A stretch of 64,000 nt of DNA from Oryzias latipes (taxonomy: Eukaryota; Chordata; Actinopteri; Beloniformes; Adrianichthyidae): positions 8,771,261-8,835,260 of the forward strand of contig NC_019866.2 of assembly GCF_002234675.1 (NCBI RefSeq), read 5' to 3'. Every line of letters starts with the position of its first letter. Position 1 is the first letter of the stretch. The position numbers and the translations under genes were made by a program. The notes beneath the pieces are model-generated. The model did not search any database, was not told the DNA's origin, and saw nothing but the letters and a program-made list of their open reading frames with translations. Positions 59,900-64,000 of this stretch are shown here, one piece after another.

Positions 59900-62402
59900 T
59901 GGTCAGTGTTCATTTCGAGTATCTGGTTTCTGGCCTTTTTCAATCACAACTGCTGCTGCGATGTTTCAAAGTCTTATCAATGACCTTCCTTAACGATATG
60001 ATAAACAAATTTGTGGTTTTGTACCTTGATGACATTTTGATATTCTACCCAGATCTCGACACCCACGTGCAGCACATCAGAGCCATTTTACACAGCCTTC
60101 TCGAGAACCAGCTGTACTACCCAAAAAATGCAAGTTCCACGCCACTCAGACCAAGTTTCTTGTCCACGTGATTACCCCTGGGACAATGCAAATGGTTAAG
60201 GTTAAAGCCGTTCTTGCGTTGCCTGTCACTTCTGGATGTTAACAGTTAAAGCGCATCCTGGGGTTTGCAAATTTCGACAGGCATTTCATGCGAGGCTTCA
60301 ATGGCATGGTTGCACCCCTTCACAGACTCACCTTGGCTAAGGTATGTTTTGTCTGGGATGAGGGAGCAAATAAGGCGTTTACTGAGCTGAAAAGACGTTT
60401 TTCTGCAGCTCCTATCCTGACTCGGCCTGACTTCTCCAAACAGCTCATTGTGGAGGTGGATGCGTCTGAGTCTGGAGTGGGGGCAGTTTTGTCTCAGAGA
60501 GCGTCTGTCAATAAAGTTCATCCTGCAAGATCACTCCTGCTGAGAGAAACTACAACATAGGGAACAGAAAGCTGCTGGCAGTAAAATTAGCCTTGGAGGA
60601 GTGGCGTCACTGGTTGGAAGGGGCTAACTAGGTATTTCTGATTTGGAAAAATCATTAAAAGCTGGAATACATTCAAACAGCCAAAAGACTTAACCCAAGC
60701 CAGGCCAGATGGCCCCTGTTTTTCGACAGGTTCAATTTCTCCCTCTTCTACTGGCCGGGCAGTAAAATTTTCAAGCCCGGAGTTTCAGTGAGAGAGGGAA
60801 TCTAAAGATTTTACTGCAGCTGCCACCATTGTTACTCCTCATCTTGTGCTGGGAGCTTCTTGATGGGCCTTGGAACGCAAGGTCAAAGCTTCTGTTCCTG
60901 ATGTGACTACCATTCTTGTAGGATGTCCTTCTGACTGCCTGTTTGTTCCTCCCTCTCTTTGTCCTGCACTTTTCAAGTGGGGTCACTCTTCTCTGTTAGC
61001 TTGCCATCCTCTAGTGCTGAGGACTGCGCTCCTAGTGGCTCAGAGGTTTTGGTGGCCCATCATGTCCTCGTACATTAGGGCTTTTGTGCCCTCATGCCCT
61101 GTGTGTCCAAGTGTCAAGGTATCCAGAAAGCCACCCACTGGTTTCCTATAACCTGTGCCCTACAAACCTCGGTCCCATATTACAATGGACTTTAATACTG
61201 GGTTACCCAACTCAGAAGGTAACACTGTTATCCAAACGATCATAGACAGGTTCTCCAAACTGGTTCATGCTGTGCATTTGCGTAAAATGCCAAGGAGTCA
61301 TCCAAGGAGTTGGCTGTTTTATCACTAAGCATGTGTTTTGTTCACATGGCCTTCCGTGAAATATCACTTTGGATCAAGGATCGCAGTTTTTTGCCACCTT
61401 TTCGAGAGAATTCTGCAAGCACTTTGTCTTTTCAGCAGTCCTGGGCTGAAATTCACATAACACCCTCCAAAATTCTTCAGGATATTCCCCCTTTCAAGCA
61501 GCCTACGGTTATCAGCCACTCCTTTTTCCCCACCAGGAACAATCAGCTTCTACCTCTGGTCCTGCTGCATTTGTGAGGCATTGTTGGTGTACGTGGAGCA
61601 GATATCGACGCCAGCTCTGGAAAACCAGGAGAGATTCAGTGGCATCATAGGTCAACTGTTCCTGAATACAAGGTAAGAGACGAGTGTGGCTCTCTTCCTC
61701 CGATGTGCCGCCGAAAGGGGGAACAAGGAAGCTGCATCCCTGTTATAGTGGTCCATTCTTTTTTTTTTTTTTTTGGTCCACTCTCAATCACTCGGATCAT
61801 TAACCCCATGGCTGTCAAATTGGAACTTCAGAAAAGCTTGTAGATCCACCCGGTCTTTCATGTCTGTAAACTGAGAAAGATGGTCCCCTTAGCCCCACTG
61901 CAAGGTCTTCTCCAGTGCCCTGTTTTGTGGATGCGGGTCAGCTTATTTTGTTAGCCGCCTTTTTGCCTCTAGGAGGGTTGGTCGGAGTGTCCAGGACCTT
62001 GTTGATTGGGAGGGTTATGGCCCTGCAAATCGTCAATGGGTTCCAGAGAGTCATTTTCCGGCCCAGGACCTGATCAATTGATTCCACCCGGACCACTCTG
62101 ACCACCCTCGTATGTCTAGGAGCCAGACTTTGTGAAAGGGGTCATGTTATAGGTTGCCCCCTAGTGATGCTGTTAGGGCCTATTCTTTTGCTGGTTGGCT
62201 GTGGCCTCTCACGAATTGGTCACAGCTGCCTGCAATATCCAGTCTAGCTTCCTTATTTTAAGGACTGTTCATTCTGTGTTTGGTTATGGAGCATCTTTTA
62301 TGCTGTCGCTTATGTTTGGCATTTTGAATAAATCTTTGAAACCTTCTGAATGTGTTATAGTCTTCCTGCTCCTGGGTTTATCCTCCCTGACTAACCACAA
62401 CA
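59900..62402 (+). mobile_element. gypsy remnant, D2 copy with full 3' LTR
   Basis: It begins within reverse transcriptase (YLDD near 60028). RNase H-like sequence (60360-60500), integrase (about 60870-61330) and a chromodomain-like stretch (about 61930-62040) follow. The 3' LTR is 62144-62402 (tgttataggttgcccc to gactaaccacaaca), complete from TG to CA. Internal stops and frame changes make it inactive. Confidence 0.8.
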
Positions 62403-63679
62403 AATACCCTTAATAAAAAGCAGGAACTGAACATTTTACACAACTGACATTCAACCAAAGTATCATTGATGTAAGGGCAGGCATTTGGTTTTGATTTGTG
62501 CTTCAACCCCCAAACTGATGAAGAAAATAAAAAAAACAAAAATTGTGCAAATTTTTTTTTTACTTATGGTGCATTTTTTTCTATTAAAAAAAAGCATTTT
62601 AAAGCAGTGTTTGGAAGACAGTTCCAAGGTAATGGAGTAGTTCTGTCATTTTGCCCTTTTGGTCATTTTTAATTGTTATATTCTGTGCTGACATTTCTAC
62701 TTAGACCTAGATTAAGAGCACTGAAAATTCAGGATTTCTAACAAATAGAAAGAAAAAATATTTCTGATTTATATTTTAAAATTCAAATTCACATTGCCAG
62801 CCTCTGTAAAGTTAGGTAATGGGTTAACAACATTTCTAATTATGTCCTATAAATAAGCAGTTCTCTCTATGACAAACATGACTCAGCTCTCTCTGCTAAA
62901 GGTGGATGTATTTCAAGCACAGGAACACCATCATCGTTACCTGAATTATAGTCCACGCTAAACTTGGCAGTCATAGACAATTTATGACCTTTTCCCAGGT
63001 TGACTGCTCATTAGAAATTGTTATCCTGTCAGTATTTTGAAAAAATAACAATTAGACACAGTTTATTACTTTGTTTTTCACTGTCACAAATTATTTTGTC
63101 ATTTTTTTGCTGGGTGTAAAACTGTCAGCTGCCAATTCTGCATTAACCTCATTCCACAGAGACATGTAACACATACAACACATACAAGACCATCAACTGG
63201 AATATTATTTTCGATGTCATGACCTTTATGTCCAGTAACTATAAACCACGGGTATACCAAATCTTCTTTGAATCTGACACTTTAGTTTTTACTGTTGTAT
63301 TAAAAGTGATAGGACATTGAAAAAGATACATAAACATTTTTCCCCAACACGATTCACAAGATAAAGGTACTTCACAAAGGGGGATAATGTGAATCGGAAA
63401 ATAAAATGTGACACTTATCAACAATAATAATAATGGATTTTTATAATAAACAAATAAATAAATCATGATAAACTTTTTTATACTAAGATTGATTAAAATC
63501 ATGGGAGATGTATTATTTTTTTTAACTTCTAAATTATTCAAAAACTGAAATCTAATAATTTGAGTAAATCTGTAAAAAGCTTTGAAAATATTATTATAAT
63601 GTTAATTAAATATTCTTAAAATAAATATGCACTTAGGTGTATTATATTATCTGATGAAACATGAAACCAAAATATTTGT

Positions 63680-63828
63680 TTATTTTTGACTCCTTTGATA
63701 TCAAGCAGCAAGGTGTCAAGCTTGCATGACCAAATCTAGTGGGGGGCTTTTGCTGATAAAGCAGAGATGCAGTATATAAGAACGGCAGTCATGGGGCTTG
63801 TGCTCTAATTGAAAGGCATTTCAGACAG
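63680..63828 (+). promoter_or_regulatory. Promoter and non-coding exon 1 of gene D
   Basis: TATATAA is at 63773-63779, a MEF2-like ttatttttga at 63680-63689, and exon 1 ends at 63828 before gtcagt. It is nearly identical to the gene C promoter (34298-34446). The remaining 170 bases of the window match gene C intron 1. A further MYH gene is therefore expected just beyond the window. Confidence 0.85.
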
Positions 63829-64000
63829 GTCAGTGCAATAAACTCTCCAGATTTTCAGTGCTTCTATATGGTATGAATGATCTAGTTGTTAATTACAAAA
63901 AAAACTTGTTTTCAAAATAATTTTTTTTATCATTTTGTGTAAATATTGGCATTTATAGGTAAATGTTTTGGTTGTAAATTGTGTTTATTTTGCAGTTTAT

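Larger units (their letters stand above)
56622..63828. repeat. Tandem segment D2
   Basis: The second tandem copy, longer on the right: it includes the sequence after the gypsy element and the promoter of gene D. It corresponds to D0 on that side. It carries a private Penelope insertion (56909-57531) and has lost the 5' half of the gypsy element (junction near 59899). Confidence 0.85.

Overview
This window is nuclear DNA from a bony fish, most likely a percomorph teleost. It carries part of a tandem cluster of fast skeletal muscle myosin heavy chain (MYH) genes. The evidence is intron-split sarcomeric myosin exons in the usual fish arrangement, fish-type non-LTR elements, a Tc1 element, a Penelope-like element, and Ty3/gypsy chromovirus remains. 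The species and the exact paralogue names cannot be fixed from this sequence alone.

Layout, all MYH genes on the + strand. (1) 1-2820: 3' end of MYH gene A, the distal rod (about 470 codons), with a young tRNA-type SINE in one intron. (2) 2832-6050: intergenic. (3) 6054-17060: MYH gene B, complete, with TATA box, non-coding first exon, 39 coding exons that sum to 1935 codons, stop, and poly(A) signal. (4) 17025-25662: a large palindromic structure. A Tc1/mariner element (17264-25360) is flanked by direct and inverted copies of the gene B 3' flank. It is loaded with a nested L1-like LINE, a second LINE copy inside that, and a MITE. (5) 25663-34300: microsatellite, reverse-strand LINE, a segment seen in three copies in the window (D0), and a decayed Ty3/gypsy element. 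(6) 34298-46404: MYH gene C, complete, with TATA box, two non-coding 5' exons and 39 coding exons, also 1935 codons. (7) 46430-51930: repeat-rich spacer with L1, SINE and hAT-type relics. (8) 51937-63650: two tandem copies (D1, D2) of a segment related to D0. Each holds an orphan piece of MYH 3' UTR flank and gypsy remains; D2 also holds a Penelope insertion. (9) 63680-64000: promoter and first non-coding exon of a further MYH gene D, whose coding part lies beyond the window.

Genes B and C encode near-identical myosins and can be expected to supply thick-filament heavy chains of fast muscle. They differ in a few motor residues, in loop 2 length and in the C-terminal tail. Intron comparison shows that A, B and C are mosaics. 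Some introns are identical between B and C, others nearly identical between A and B or between A and C, while neighbouring introns are unrelated. This points to repeated gene conversion. The intergenic spacers were duplicated along with the genes and record at least one lost MYH copy between C and D.
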